From Coix lacryma-jobi var. lacryma-jobi (Eukaryota; Streptophyta; Magnoliopsida; Poales; Poaceae), in the NCBI GenBank assembly GCA_009763385.1, contig CM019825.1:112835131-112899130 (forward strand): 64,000 nucleotides of DNA, read 5' to 3'. Shown piece by piece: positions 1-10,247 of this stretch; the first letter of the stretch is position 1, and every line of letters begins with the position of its first letter. The notes under the pieces are model-generated. The model searched no databases, was not told the DNA's origin, and was given only the letters and a program-made list of their open reading frames with translations. The position numbers and the translations under genes were made by a program.

Positions 1-145
1 ATCATGCAACACTTATGTTAAAGCATGTAAAGAATCACAATTATGCTTTAAACATGAAATGCTTTATTCCATGATGCCAAATGATTATGCATACTAAACA
101 ACTTAATTAGAATTTTAATTAATGCTTAACACCAGGGGTGTTACA
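1..145 (-). repeat. 3' LTR (partial) of the gypsy element
   Basis: Matches 3182-3326 almost base for base, ending in GGTGTTACA on the plus strand. The rest of this LTR lies left of the window. Confidence 0.85.
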
Positions 146-165
146 GCCCTTCCCCCTTAAAGAAA
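146..165 (-). promoter_or_regulatory. Polypurine tract
   Basis: On the minus strand this reads TTTAAGGGGGAAGGGC immediately before the LTR start TGTAACACC. It is the plus-strand primer site of the element. The same arrangement is present at 60284-60300 and at 30664-30682. Confidence 0.8.
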
Positions 166-1426
166 TCTCGTCCCAAGATTTAAGAAGCACTTAACGGTTG
201 GGGTTGAGTAATGGAAAAGGAAATGTGTCACACTTGTTTACTCGCAAAGAGTTCACAAAGCAACTGGGTTGGATTCAGGATTTCAACCGGGATCAGAAAA
301 CGGTTGCAAGTAGCAGGGTAGAAGATATCTGGGTGGAGCAAGAAGGATTATCGAGAACCAAGAAAGAGCGTACATTGGTTACGGGCTATAATGGATCATG
401 ACTGTAGACCTCGATACCTGCGCGTACCCAGCGAAAACTAATGTGAACCGGACACACGAGATTCCTGGGTTCCGACGCGGCACCGTGGTCACCAATCATG
501 GCACCACAATAGAGCACAACTTCTATATCTCTCATCTTAATAAGAAGGAAATTATAACCAAAAGCAAGGGTTGGTTATAATTACAAGGAAAGTGGCTTTG
601 AACTCCCTTTCGGGCATCCAGAAAGGAAAGCACTTTCACGATGGCCTAGAAAGAATCATGACTATAGACCTGGATATTAGCGAGCACCCAGCAGTAACAC
701 CCTATGGTGGCCAACCATAGGTGACCCCAGGTTCCCACGCTTTTATCCGGTCCGCAGATCAAGGTCCTTTCAAAGAACACAATTTCAGTAACTTTCAACC
801 ACCATTCATCGTTTACACGACATCAAGCAAATGGTATGTGCCAATTCAAGGCATGACACACACATCTAGAAAGAACCAAAGATTTTCCCTGATTCTGACT
901 TTATGTGGTAGAGTGTATGAAAGATATCCAAAAAATCCCAAGGATTAGGAACTTATGGAACATAAGCATCAAGGGTAGCAGATTATAGGGATGATCAACT
1001 ATCGGGGATCATAGCTGCTTTTAGAATTTAGAGAAAAAGCACATTTTATCATCACGCATGATATGATATATGCTCGTCCTATACGACCTCTCACTGACAG
1101 GAGTTTTCTGCCTCCACCTGTTAGTTGGGTATAGGGCTATACTTTATATGCTAGCTTCACCGACTTGGTGCAGGCATTGCAAAACCCTTTCGTCGCATTT
1201 TGGCAAAGTGGTTAACTATCCATTGACTTTCAGTAGAAAGGTGGACATCTTCTCGGTACCTTTTGTTGGAGCCACTAGTATAGTCTTCACGAAGTCTTTC
1301 AGCAAAGCAAGAAATTAAGGAAGGATCATTTTTAACTTGTTACCTCCAAAAACTTTTAGATTAAGAAACTATTTTGTAGTTTTTCAAGAGTAATGTTGTA
1401 ACCAGTCTTCCCTTGATGACAATCCT

Positions 1427-1440
1427 GCTCCGATACCAAT
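1427..1440 (-). promoter_or_regulatory. Primer-binding site, initiator Met tRNA type
   Basis: The minus strand reads ATTGGTATCGGAGC directly after the LTR end GCCACA. It differs by one base from the usual TGGTATCAGAGC complement of initiator methionine tRNA. It fixes the inner edge of the 5' LTR at 1442. Confidence 0.75.
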
Positions 1441-1441
1441 C

Positions 1442-3326
1442 TGTGGCAGAACCTCCCGACAATGTGGCCCACCTGCACACGTCATCATCATAAGGAGCCC
1501 AATGACAGTGCAAATGAAGCACATTACTCGAAAGATCTGTCGGGTGTCCCCGAGAGAACCCCGAATTATCCACGAACCACAGGATCATCATCATGATGGT
1601 CGGAATAATTACAACATTACAACATTTGTTACAAAATACCATTGGAGTGCGGAAGCAAGATAGATAAACTTTACAAAACATGAATAAATTTCTTTTTACA
1701 TAAACATAACTTGTATTGCGGAAGCAGAATAGTACTACAGAACCACACTTAGGGAAGCACCTAAGTTGGAGAAGAAGATCAACCAAATCACGTCGAGCCC
1801 ACAGACATGATCGCGATCGACAACAGCTATTAAAGAATCCTTTGTTGCAGGGAAGATAGGATCCAAGAAAGATCGACACAAGTTAGTTCCTTCATCTAGA
1901 AGTTAAGTCTTCTCGATGAAGCTTGTCCAACAAGAATCTCCTTCCGAGGCTTGTTCGACAAGGATGATCACCAAAGCTTGATCAACACGACTCCAACACT
2001 CTCGGATACTGCCAATGGCGAGCTTGAGCTCGGCGGGGGTCTGGCCAACAGGGAAGAAGATGACCGCGGCGAGGGCAACTGGAAGCTCTTGGGTTCAGGC
2101 TAGCTGGCTCAGGGGAAGCAACAGAGTTAGGCGAAGCTATCTGGGAGCTGGAAAGTATAGGGACGCAGCGACGGCGGCGAAATTCGCCGGCGAACGTGGC
2201 TCGGTCTTCGCCGGGAAAACAGAGCAAGCGAGAGCGAGGAGCAGAACGGCGGCTACTGCGTGGCTGACTCTGGAGATGCTAGCGCGAGGTTGAGCTCCAC
2301 GTTGCGGACAACACATCAAGCAAGCAGCTGCATGGGCAGCGGCGTGGCGCGCGGGCAAACGGCGGCGGCACGGCGACCCGAGGTGCAGAGCACATGCTCT
2401 GCTCTATCCCCCCTCTCCCATTATACTGTAGCAGGGCAGATATTTCCCCCTTTCTAATTTCTCCAGATTTTTGTACTGCACAACAAAAACTCCTAAAACA
2501 AAAGTTGCTCCAAATTTTGTGCTTTACAAACTTGCTTTAAGAACCAAAGTCAAATTCTGGCTGGATTTTGAAATGGAGTTCAAATTCAAATTTGGACCAA
2601 ACTAAATTTCAAAATTACTTTTGAATTTTCTGAACAACTTCAAATTTTTCCAATATAAAAGTTGTTCCTTATAAAATTATCTACAACTTTGTTTTTGGTC
2701 ATATATCCAAATTGTGCTTAATTTTGAAACTACACAAAAGGGGATAAAACTAGGTTTAGAAATTGATTTTCAATTTGAAACCAAATCAAACTTGTTTTCC
2801 AAATTACTTCAGATTTTCTTTAGTAACATGAAAATCTATCTTAATAAAAGTTGTTTCTTTTAATCCTCTCTACAACTTTGACTAATTGGCTAAAGTCTAA
2901 TTCTTTTTAGCTTTTGAAATCTAGTTTAGGGGTCAAATTCAGGGTTTGAAAGATTCCAAATTTATTCAAAAGTTTGTACAGAAACTTTGAAAACTTTGTA
3001 TACCAAAATTGTACCTCTCAACAAGAGCTACAACTTTTCTTTTGAAATCATTTTGAAATTTGACTTACTTTTTGACTTATACAAAAGGGAATAAAAAGAG
3101 CTATTAAAACAAGAGTTTTTACTCACACTTGCCATATCATGTGACACCTAACCACATCACTTTATGAAAGCATCACACAAGATCATGCAACACTTATGTT
3201 AAAGCATGTAAAGAATCACAACTATGCTTTAAACATGAAATGCTTTATTCCATGATGGCAAATGATTATGCATACTAAACAACTTAATTAGAATTTTAAT
3301 TAATGCTTAATACCAGGGGTGTTACA
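1442..3326 (-). repeat. 5' LTR of the gypsy element (about 1.9 kb)
   Basis: Runs from TGTAACACC (minus strand, at 3326) to GCCACA at 1442, next to the primer site. It contains a GC-rich stretch at about 1990-2400 flanked by AT-rich DNA, a composition also seen in the other two chromovirus-type LTRs. A TATA-like AGTATAATGG on the minus strand lies near 2420-2430. Open frames over the GC-rich stretch exist in several frames on both strands and are not credible genes. Confidence 0.8.
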
Positions 3327-3552
3327 CTTTGTAGTTGAGCGTTTTCCCCCATCGCGTTTTGAGTATCGCGATGGACGCTCCTCCCTTAGCGGACCACGTT
3401 TTCCTCTACGTGGTGATCGCTCTTCCCGTAGGCGTGCTATGAATGGTTTTTCTGCTAACCGTTCTTTTGAGCAGCCAACCCAACACTGGTATTCTCCCTA
3501 CTTCACTGACCCTAGTGTTGGACCGTATGCTCACCCTATGTGTTTTTATTGA
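3327..3552 (+). pseudogene. gag: Sirevirus gag, C-terminal fragment
   Basis: The frame encodes the last ~75 residues of gag, from about FVVERFPPSRFEYRDG to the terminal MCFY before a TGA at 3550-3552. It matches the end of gag in copy 2 (46798-47025) nearly residue for residue. Gag forms the particle that packages element RNA in the cytoplasm. The upstream part is cut off by the gypsy element ending at 3326. The stop that ends gag is shared with copy 2, so it is the natural gag end and not decay. Confidence 0.85.
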
Positions 3553-3566
3553 TGTAGGTAAAACGA

Positions 3567-5703
3567 TTGGAGAACGTTTGGTTGGTGGATTCCGGTTGCT
3601 CGAGGCACATGACCGAAAACGCCAAGTGGTTCTCCAGTCTTAGTCCGGTCGCCGGAAAGGAGTTTATCACCTTCGGCGACAATAGTAAAGGTAAAGTGTT
3701 ATCTCGCGGGTCGGTGAGAGTTAATGAGCACTTTGTGTTGCGTGATGTTGCTCTTGTGTCTAACTTTCACTTTAACCTTCTTTCTGTTTCGCAACTTTTC
3801 AATGATGACTATGAGATTTGTTTTAAGCCAAATCTCAGTCGCATTTTGGATCCTCAAGGCAATCTTGTTTGTGTGATTTCGCCCTTTGGGAAAGTCTTTC
3901 GTGCGAACTTCTCAGAGTCATTTGGAGTTTCTCGTTGTCTTTTGGCTGGACCTTCCTCCTCTGATCTTCGACTTGCTTGCAAGGCTTAGTTCACTTGGCC
4001 TAATTCGAGGATTGCCCAAGTTGTGCATGGAGAAGGATCTTGTTTGCCATTCTTGTAGACATGGGAAGATGGTTGCCGCTCCCCACCATCCAGTGACTCA
4101 GGTCATTACCAAGCGCCCTGGAGAGCTTTTGCACATGGACCTTGTTGGTCCGGCTCGGGTGAGCTCGGTTGGGGGGAAGTGGTATGTGCTTGTTGTTGTT
4201 GATGACTTTTCGAGATATTCGTGGGTTTTCTTTTTAGCTGAGAAAACTGAGACTTTCTCTTTTGCTCGCAATCTGATTTTGTGTCTTCAGAATGAGTTCC
4301 ATTTGAACTCAATGCGAGCTATCCGTAGTGATAATGGTTCCGAGTTCAAAAACTCGGATTTTGAGAAGTTTTGTAACTCCTTGGGTTTAGAGCATCAGTT
4401 TTCTTCTCCCTACACACCGCCTTAGAATGGTGTTGTAGAAAGGAAGAATCGGACCCTTGTTGAGATGGCTAGGACGATGCTCGATGAGCATAGGACTCCT
4501 AGGCGATATTGGGCCGAGGCTATGAGCACTGCATGCTACATTTCCAATCGCATTTTTCTTCGAGCTTTCTTGAAAAAGACTTCTTATGAGTTGCGTTTTG
4601 TAAAACAGCCCAAAGTGAGCTATTTTAGAGTTTTCGGTTGCCATAGTTTTATAATAAAAAAGGGCAACTTGGACAAGTTTGAGTCTCGTTCTTCTGACGG
4701 TGTATTTTTGGGTTATGGCACTCATACTCGTGCATATCGTGTACTTAACCTTGATACTAACCGAGTCATGGAGACATCCGATGTCACCTTCGATGAGACC
4801 ATGGTTTGTCCTTCTTCTCATTTTGAGCGTGCAGGTGATCATGAGGTTGACGAGTCTCTTTTTGATGATGAGGAAGAGGGTGCTGAAGGGATGGATGACC
4901 CAGCACCACCTCCACCTGCTGTGCCGCAAAGAGCTGCCTCTACTACCACTCACGGCCCTGATCCTTCTTCTTCGACTACTTGGGGGCCGTGGGATCTGCC
5001 ACCTCGAGCGGTACCTTTTGTACCCGAGGAGGCACTAGCTGCTGTTGAGGGGGAGGCTACATCAGCTCGAGAGGCGCCACGACACATTCAGCGCCAACAT
5101 CGGCCTCAACAGATGATCGGCAGCATCGGCGAACGTGTCACTGGGTCAAGGTCACAACAAATCTCTCACTTTGCTCATTCTGCATTTGTTGCTGATTTTG
5201 AACCCCGAGATGTTGGACACGCTTTGACGGATCCGGATTGGGTCAATGCCATGCATGAGGAGCTTCAGAACTTTGAGAGAAATCGGGTTTGCGTTCTTGT
5301 TCTTCTTCCTCCTAAGTGTCACCCTATAGGGACAAAATGGGTTTTCAAAAACAAACAAGGAGAGGATGGCCATGTTGTGAGAAACAAGGCCAGACTTGTA
5401 GCCCAGGGGTATAGTCAGAAGGAGGGGATAGACTATGAGGAGACTTTTGCTTCTGTAGCTCGTTTGGAGGCGATTAGGATACTCTTAGCTTTTGCTGCAT
5501 CCAAAGGGTTTAAACTTTTTCAAATGGATGTCAAGAGTGCCTTCCTAAATGGCTACATAGAAGAGGTGTATGTGAAACAACCCCCCGGTTTCGAAAATCC
5601 CAAGTTTCCAAACCATGTTTTTAAACTTCACAAAGCTTTGTATGGTTTGAAACAAGCCCCTAGAGCCTAGTATGATAGGTTCAAAACCTTTTTGCTTGCT
5701 AAG
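3567..5703 (+). pseudogene. pol: Sirevirus pol, first part (protease, integrase, start of RT)
   Basis: Domains in order are an aspartic protease with VDSGCSRHM near the start, a damaged GAG-pre-integrase region, the integrase core (DLVGPARVSS, VVVDDFSRYSW, SDNGSEFKNS, then the glutamate of VVERKN) and the front of the RT ([35 protein letters not shown]). Compared with copy 2, 35 bases are missing near 3968, which changes the frame and removes the zinc-binding HH part before the integrase. In-frame stops are TAG at 4423-4425 (CAG in the copy 2 alignment) and TAG at 5668-5670 (TGG in copy 2). The RT is then broken at 5703 by the inserted gypsy element and continues at 15041 in the same frame. 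Confidence 0.9.
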
Positions 5704-7237
5704 TGTTGACGCAAAACGTGGCGCCTCGCGTCAAAGGCACACAGCAAGCCGAACGAGGCTAGCTTCAATTTGGAGCCCGAGGTGTATCGAACCCGGAGAC
5801 GTGCCAGTCGGTTTGACCTGAAAACCAACAAGGGATAAAATGTGAGAATACCTTGGAACATGCTGGGTAAAAACCAGACAGTTCCATAAGTATGGCTTTT
5901 GAAGCCAATCATGACGGCACACAGCTATAGAAGCTGTTTGTCAAAACAGGTTTAAGATGTCATTCGACAAGTATAGAGGGAAAGCATGTAAACATGTCGA
6001 ATGCCGAACACATACATGACAAAAGAATAAAAGAGGTAACTTGTAAATACAAATCTATTCAGATAACATATGCATAGGCCAATCCAGCTAGTCTGCCGCA
6101 CGTCCAGCCTTCATAAACCCGTCAGGTATAAACTCAAGCAAAGCTAATCCACCGCATGATACCACTTGCTGTAAATCTACACCACTCCTTATAATTAGAT
6201 TAATCCACCGCATGATACGATCTAATTATAAGAAGCTAAAAGCACACATACATCTGAACAGATCTATACATACTCATTACTCATGTAATCTTAACCAGAA
6301 TCGACAAACTAGCCGAACTGGGGTCCAACGAGAAGAAACATACAAGCAAAGCATGATTAAACTAATCTAAAACCTGCACGTGCCGCACGGCACCCAGCTC
6401 TATCAAAGCCTAAACATGATCGGCAAGCATGAACCCACAACATGTAATAATCTAGATTGAAAGTCGGTTCGGCCATCATGATCTTATAAATAGCAGAGCA
6501 CAAGCAAACTCTTACGACAAGGCCGAACGAAGATCAATCTAGATTGGGCAAAAGGTGTTGTATGAATTAAATGAATAAAACATATAACATGTGATAACTT
6601 GATGAATCTTTTAGATCTGCCAAATCTAACAGAGCCGATAACTATTTTTACTCATGACTTAATCCGCCGCACGATACAAGTCATAGGTAAAAACTTCCCG
6701 TCATAAGCTTAAATCCGCCGCACGATACTAAGCTTAACATACGAGACTACTTGCATCATATCTAAATCCACCGCATGACACTAGACATGATAGCAAGGTT
6801 GCCGGTACTTACGGAGGTCGACAGATCGATGATTCCTCTCGAAGAACTCGACGACACGACTATAAGGACTCGAAGACGGCACGGGGCCAGTTGTATTGAT
6901 GTGGTTGTGAACAATTTTACAATGGTCGAGGGCTTATATTTATACCCTGTACGAAACATGAGTCCTAGACGATTACTACTTTACAATGAAACACGGAAAG
7001 ATATAAACCCTACATTATTTGGTGCCTTCCATCACCCTGTGTCTTCTCGTACAAGCCGGCTTTACTCACCATACTCGTTTTCCCAATGGAACCATGGCCT
7101 CGCGAAATAGCCGACCGCGTAGACAGTTACTGAAACTCAGAGGACCAAACAGCTGCCGATCGTTTGCCGAATCTGCCTCCTCTGCTGACCGGATCCACTT
7201 GTCATATTCTTATGCATGCGAAAATCTGGTGTTAACA
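5704..7237 (-). repeat. 3' LTR of the gag-protease element
   Basis: Plus strand begins TGTTGACGC and ends GGTGTTAACA; almost identical to 13502-15035. It contains several short repeats of the type ATCCACCGCATGATAC and ATCCGCCGCACGATAC (around 6143, 6202, 6662, 6712, 6765), each next to a segment that changes. Confidence 0.93.
6933..6947 (-). promoter_or_regulatory. TATA box in the 3' LTR
   Basis: The minus strand reads GGGTATAAATATAAG, a strong plant-type TATA element, about 290 bases into the LTR from its TGTTAACA start. The matching site in the other LTR is 14731-14745. Confidence 0.6.
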
Positions 7238-7249
7238 CATGCCCCCTAA
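7238..7249 (-). promoter_or_regulatory. Polypurine tract
   Basis: Minus strand reads TTAGGGGGCATG directly before the LTR start TGTTAACACC. It sets element orientation as minus. Confidence 0.75.
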
Positions 7250-7487
7250 TTTTGGGATAAATATTTTATTCCAAAATTCCTTTTCCTTTTCGCACTGACG
7301 TGGAACCCCCAGAAGCATCTGTCTTCACTCGCCATAATTACCGTACCTGCCAATTCATCTCCCTATGTACTTGGGATCTTTTAAACTCCCCCTTTCACTT
7401 GATTTCGGCCCATGCCTCTCGACATCTCCTGCCTTGTTTGCAAACCAGAAAACCTTTTCTCTCTTGCTATTCCTAATCAGCTAGAAG

Positions 7488-8148
7488 ATGTCTTCTTAGG
7501 CGAGCCATCATAGCCTCGAGCCTGGGGCTTCCAGCACCTCCAGGAGAAGGTTACCCTATGATTGCTTTTCGTTCGAAGATAAAGCAGTCGCCCTCACATT
7601 GTTGTTCTTGCTTAGAAGGATCGATGATGACTTCCCCAAGGTTCAGGCTCAGAAGATCACGGATCTTCAATTTGATCTAGAAAGGAGGAATCGGGAGATT
7701 ACCCGAGTCTCTCGAGAGCGTGATGCCGCTCAGGAACAGGCCATTGGTAAGCATCCTTCCACCGTTCTTTCCCTATTCTTCTTCCCTGTTTTATTGATCC
7801 TTCCTCCTCTTAGCTCTGGAGGCTAAACTTCATTCCCTCGAAGCTGCCATTGCCGATCTTGCTGTCACAGCCAACGTGCCAGGCACGACGGCTCTAAGGC
7901 GGGTGAACGAGGTCAACCGGGTTCTCCCCGACATTTCCAGGGCCGTCATGGGATAAGGTGCAGCACTCGCCTTCAACGCTGTTCGGATCCACTCCGGCAC
8001 CGACTACCGTCATTTTGATGTTTGCGAGCGAGGACTAGAACTCAGGGTGGCACACTCTGTTGATGACATGAAAGAAGCTGGAACAGATCTGGCCGATTCC
8101 TTTGACTTTGATCTCCCGATTAGGAATAGAATAGAATGGACGAACTGA
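7488..8148 (+). pseudogene. Antisense spliced-looking reading frame, exons 1-2
   Basis: This frame lies on the strand opposite to gag. From an ATG at 7488 it runs, after an early TAG in codon 4, through a charged, heptad-like stretch (KITDLQFDLERRNREITRV and RERDAAQEQ) that should form a coiled coil. A GTAAGC donor at 7747 and a pyrimidine-rich acceptor ending TAG at 7811-7813 remove 67 bases and join ATT-G to CT-CTG in phase. The frame continues ALEAKLHSLEAAIADLAV. It has a TAA at 7954-7956, then stays open to a TGA at 8146-8148. I do not recognise a family with certainty; antisense extra frames are known in some plant Ty3/gypsy lineages, notably Tat. Two internal stops mark it as decayed. 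Confidence 0.45.
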
Positions 8149-9090
8149 CTCTTTATTGTAATTTGCTTCCCCTTTTGTAAATAAGTGAAAACTCCTTCGT
8201 TCGTCCTTCTGACACCAACCTGCGATTGATCCTTCGAGATCAATGTGTATTCTATTCCGCATACTAGCCACTGATCTTCTTCTCATTTCAGCGACGATGC
8301 ACATCCCATCGGCTGTTGCTGATGACCATGTTCACTCCAATCGATTATCTCAGATTTGGAGTTTCTTCAATTACCCTTTCAGTTTTTTTGGTTTATGATG
8401 GTACCAGGATAACACTCCTCCATCCTTCTGTCTTCAGTACCAACTGGTGATTTAGAGTTTTTCCCAAACAACCAACCAAAACTGAGCATCTCATAATTGT
8501 AATCTTCTATCAGCCGAACCTTGGCCAACCATTCAGATTCCAAAACCCTGAACCACTTGGATCAGCATAGATTTGGTTTGGCCCAATATCGGCCCAATAA
8601 TCGCGAAAGACCCCAGCCTGACACCTGGCCTTCCAATGCGTAGATTACAGCTCTAAATATGATCTCAGCCAAACCACTATCTTCAACCTCAAGCCAGACT
8701 CACCAAAATCCCAATCCTGTGCTCTTGGCTCAAACCAAAGAGAAAAAACCTCTTCTGCTCAAGAATTCCACCAATGCCCAGTAGTAGTGATCTCAGTAAA
8801 CGTCCTGTTCATGGTTGAAACAGGGGACAACAGAGCACCGATTCACCGACATCACGGGTAAAATCTATTTTCTGCCCCCTTGTGATAGCTTCTTCATCTT
8901 ATCTTTGACTAAGCTCAGGCTCTCTTCTCAGAAGACTTGCCCAAGAGATATGACACCGAAGAAAACGGAATAGCCGTATCAGTGGAAACAGACCTACAAC
9001 GCCATCATAGGTCAATAAAATCCTTATAAGACCTTCTCCTCTGATCAAACTTGCATATGCCTGATACATTTTTTCCTTTTGTCAGCTTTT
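8149..9090. other. No supported gene
   Basis: AT-moderate DNA inside the gag-protease element. It could hold introns and short exons of the antisense frame (for example near 8300 and 8880-8960), but I cannot define any. No RT or integrase motif is seen on the minus strand. Confidence 0.5.
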
Positions 9091-9371
9091 TCCTGCAGAG
9101 AAGAATGTCCTCGAGAACATAACTGAGGCTAGTCTTGATACTACTGACGGTCGTGTAGATCAGGCATGTCATCGAAGGTGTGTGCGCCGGGGTTTCTTTC
9201 GGGCTAGCAGCAATAAGTTCCTGGACCAAAGAAGATTACTCCTCCCTACCAGTTGGATTCGTATGCGACTCGGATGAGTTTGAAGATCTTCAAGTTTATG
9301 ATAACCATGTCGCTGCTATTGCTGAGATTGTTGATCCACAATCCATTGTAAACAAATTATTCCAAGGGTAG
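9091..9371 (+). pseudogene. Antisense reading frame, possible last exon
   Basis: A TTTTTCCTGCAG acceptor-like site near 9090 is followed by an open frame (KNVLENITEASLDTTDGRV), then, after an apparent one-base shift near 9165, by VIEGVCAGVSFGLAAISSW and on to FEDLQVYDNHVAAIAE and a natural-looking stop TAG at 9369-9371. Amino-acid composition is protein-like, unlike the other five frames. It probably belongs with the exons at 7488-8148. Function is unknown. Confidence 0.35.
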
Positions 9372-10247
9372 CTTGTACTTAGGATGGATCTATAAATGAA
9401 GCTTGCAGCGGATGAACTTGTCCTTCTCTGAATAGCGTCTATCTGCATCTTTCAATCCTTCAGTGATTTCCCCGATTGCAGAATTTCTTCAGAAAAATGC
9501 TTGCCGAATGTATGACGTCATTTTAGCCGACTGAATCTTACTTCCGACATGTCATGTCACTCGGCATCTTCACTCACTGTTTCTCACCTTTCTCTTTCCC
9601 CGATAAACCTGCTAACTTGAAAATGCCAGGGTTACCAAGGTCATAAATATCCTTGTACTAAAGGCGATATGTAAAAATATCGGCTATAACTTAATTCCTT
9701 GGAATATTTTTTCTGCTAAAGGCGATGTTTTTTCGCATCGGCTGTATACAAAATATCTCTCGAGTTACACGACTCCCATGCGTTCGGCTTTAACAAGTAG
9801 TGTCGAAGCTTCAACTGACAAGTACACGAACCGAAAAGCCTTGTCACAGCCGAATACCCCTTTCTTAGGTTTGACATTTTCGGCTAAAACAAATTGCTAA
9901 TTATCTTTCCTCTAAACTCAAAAATAAGGGTCGATCCCACTATAAGGCTACCGGCCGTCACGTACAACTTGAAATAATCCCCAAGTTGTGGAAGTGCCTC
10001 CATATATCTTCAATTTCATCAAAAGCTTCTGCTGCACGTCACCTTGCACGAATCTTCTCTGAATTCCCATGAGCTTTGGTAATGAAGAAATAATCGAAGT
10101 CCCCTTGAAGGTTCGCAGACTTTGAAGCATATCCGATATCCCAACTTGTACACATTGATCCAACTTCGGCTTCGTTATCAACACTTTATTCCTTGTCAGC
10201 CGATATGAGACTTTGGCTCTAGCTTTCCCTATTACCACTAATTAGAT
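9372..10247. other. Linker downstream of protease; no supported gene
   Basis: A minus-strand open frame at 9948-10238 follows the protease after stop codons and may be a remnant of the original linker. Short repeats AAAGGCGATNT...ATCGGCTGTA occur at about 9660-9690 and 9718-9750. Nothing else is recognisable. Confidence 0.45.

Larger units (their letters stand above)
146..1441 (-). other. Non-coding internal region of the gypsy element
   Basis: About 1.3 kb between the two LTRs. No retrotransposon protein motif appears on either strand. The short open frames at 198-401 and 398-580 look like chance. Two imperfect copies of a roughly 40-base segment beginning ATCATGACT occur near 396 and 657. 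The size leaves no room for gag-pol, so any movement would need proteins from another element. Confidence 0.65.
1..3326 (-). mobile_element. Non-autonomous Ty3/gypsy LTR element, left end outside window
   Basis: The same roughly 145-base sequence ends at 145 and again at 3326. Read on the minus strand both copies start TGTAACACC, as an LTR should. A polypurine tract touches the first copy and a methionine-type primer site touches the inner edge of the second, so this is one minus-strand LTR element with about 1.3 kb of internal DNA. No gag, protease, RT or integrase can be read in it. The LTR start and the tract resemble those of the chromovirus at 55983-64000, which suggests a deletion derivative of that kind of element. 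It interrupts Sirevirus copy 1 in its gag; the right-hand target base group would be CTTTG at 3327-3331, but the left one lies outside the window. Confidence 0.85.

Noticed and set aside
198..948. Three short plus-strand frames (60-75 codons)
   Set aside because: No similarity to element proteins, no initiation context, and they lie antisense inside a non-coding element interior.
1361..1879. 172-codon minus-strand frame
   Set aside because: Crosses the LTR-primer site junction of the gypsy element and has no recognisable composition or motif.
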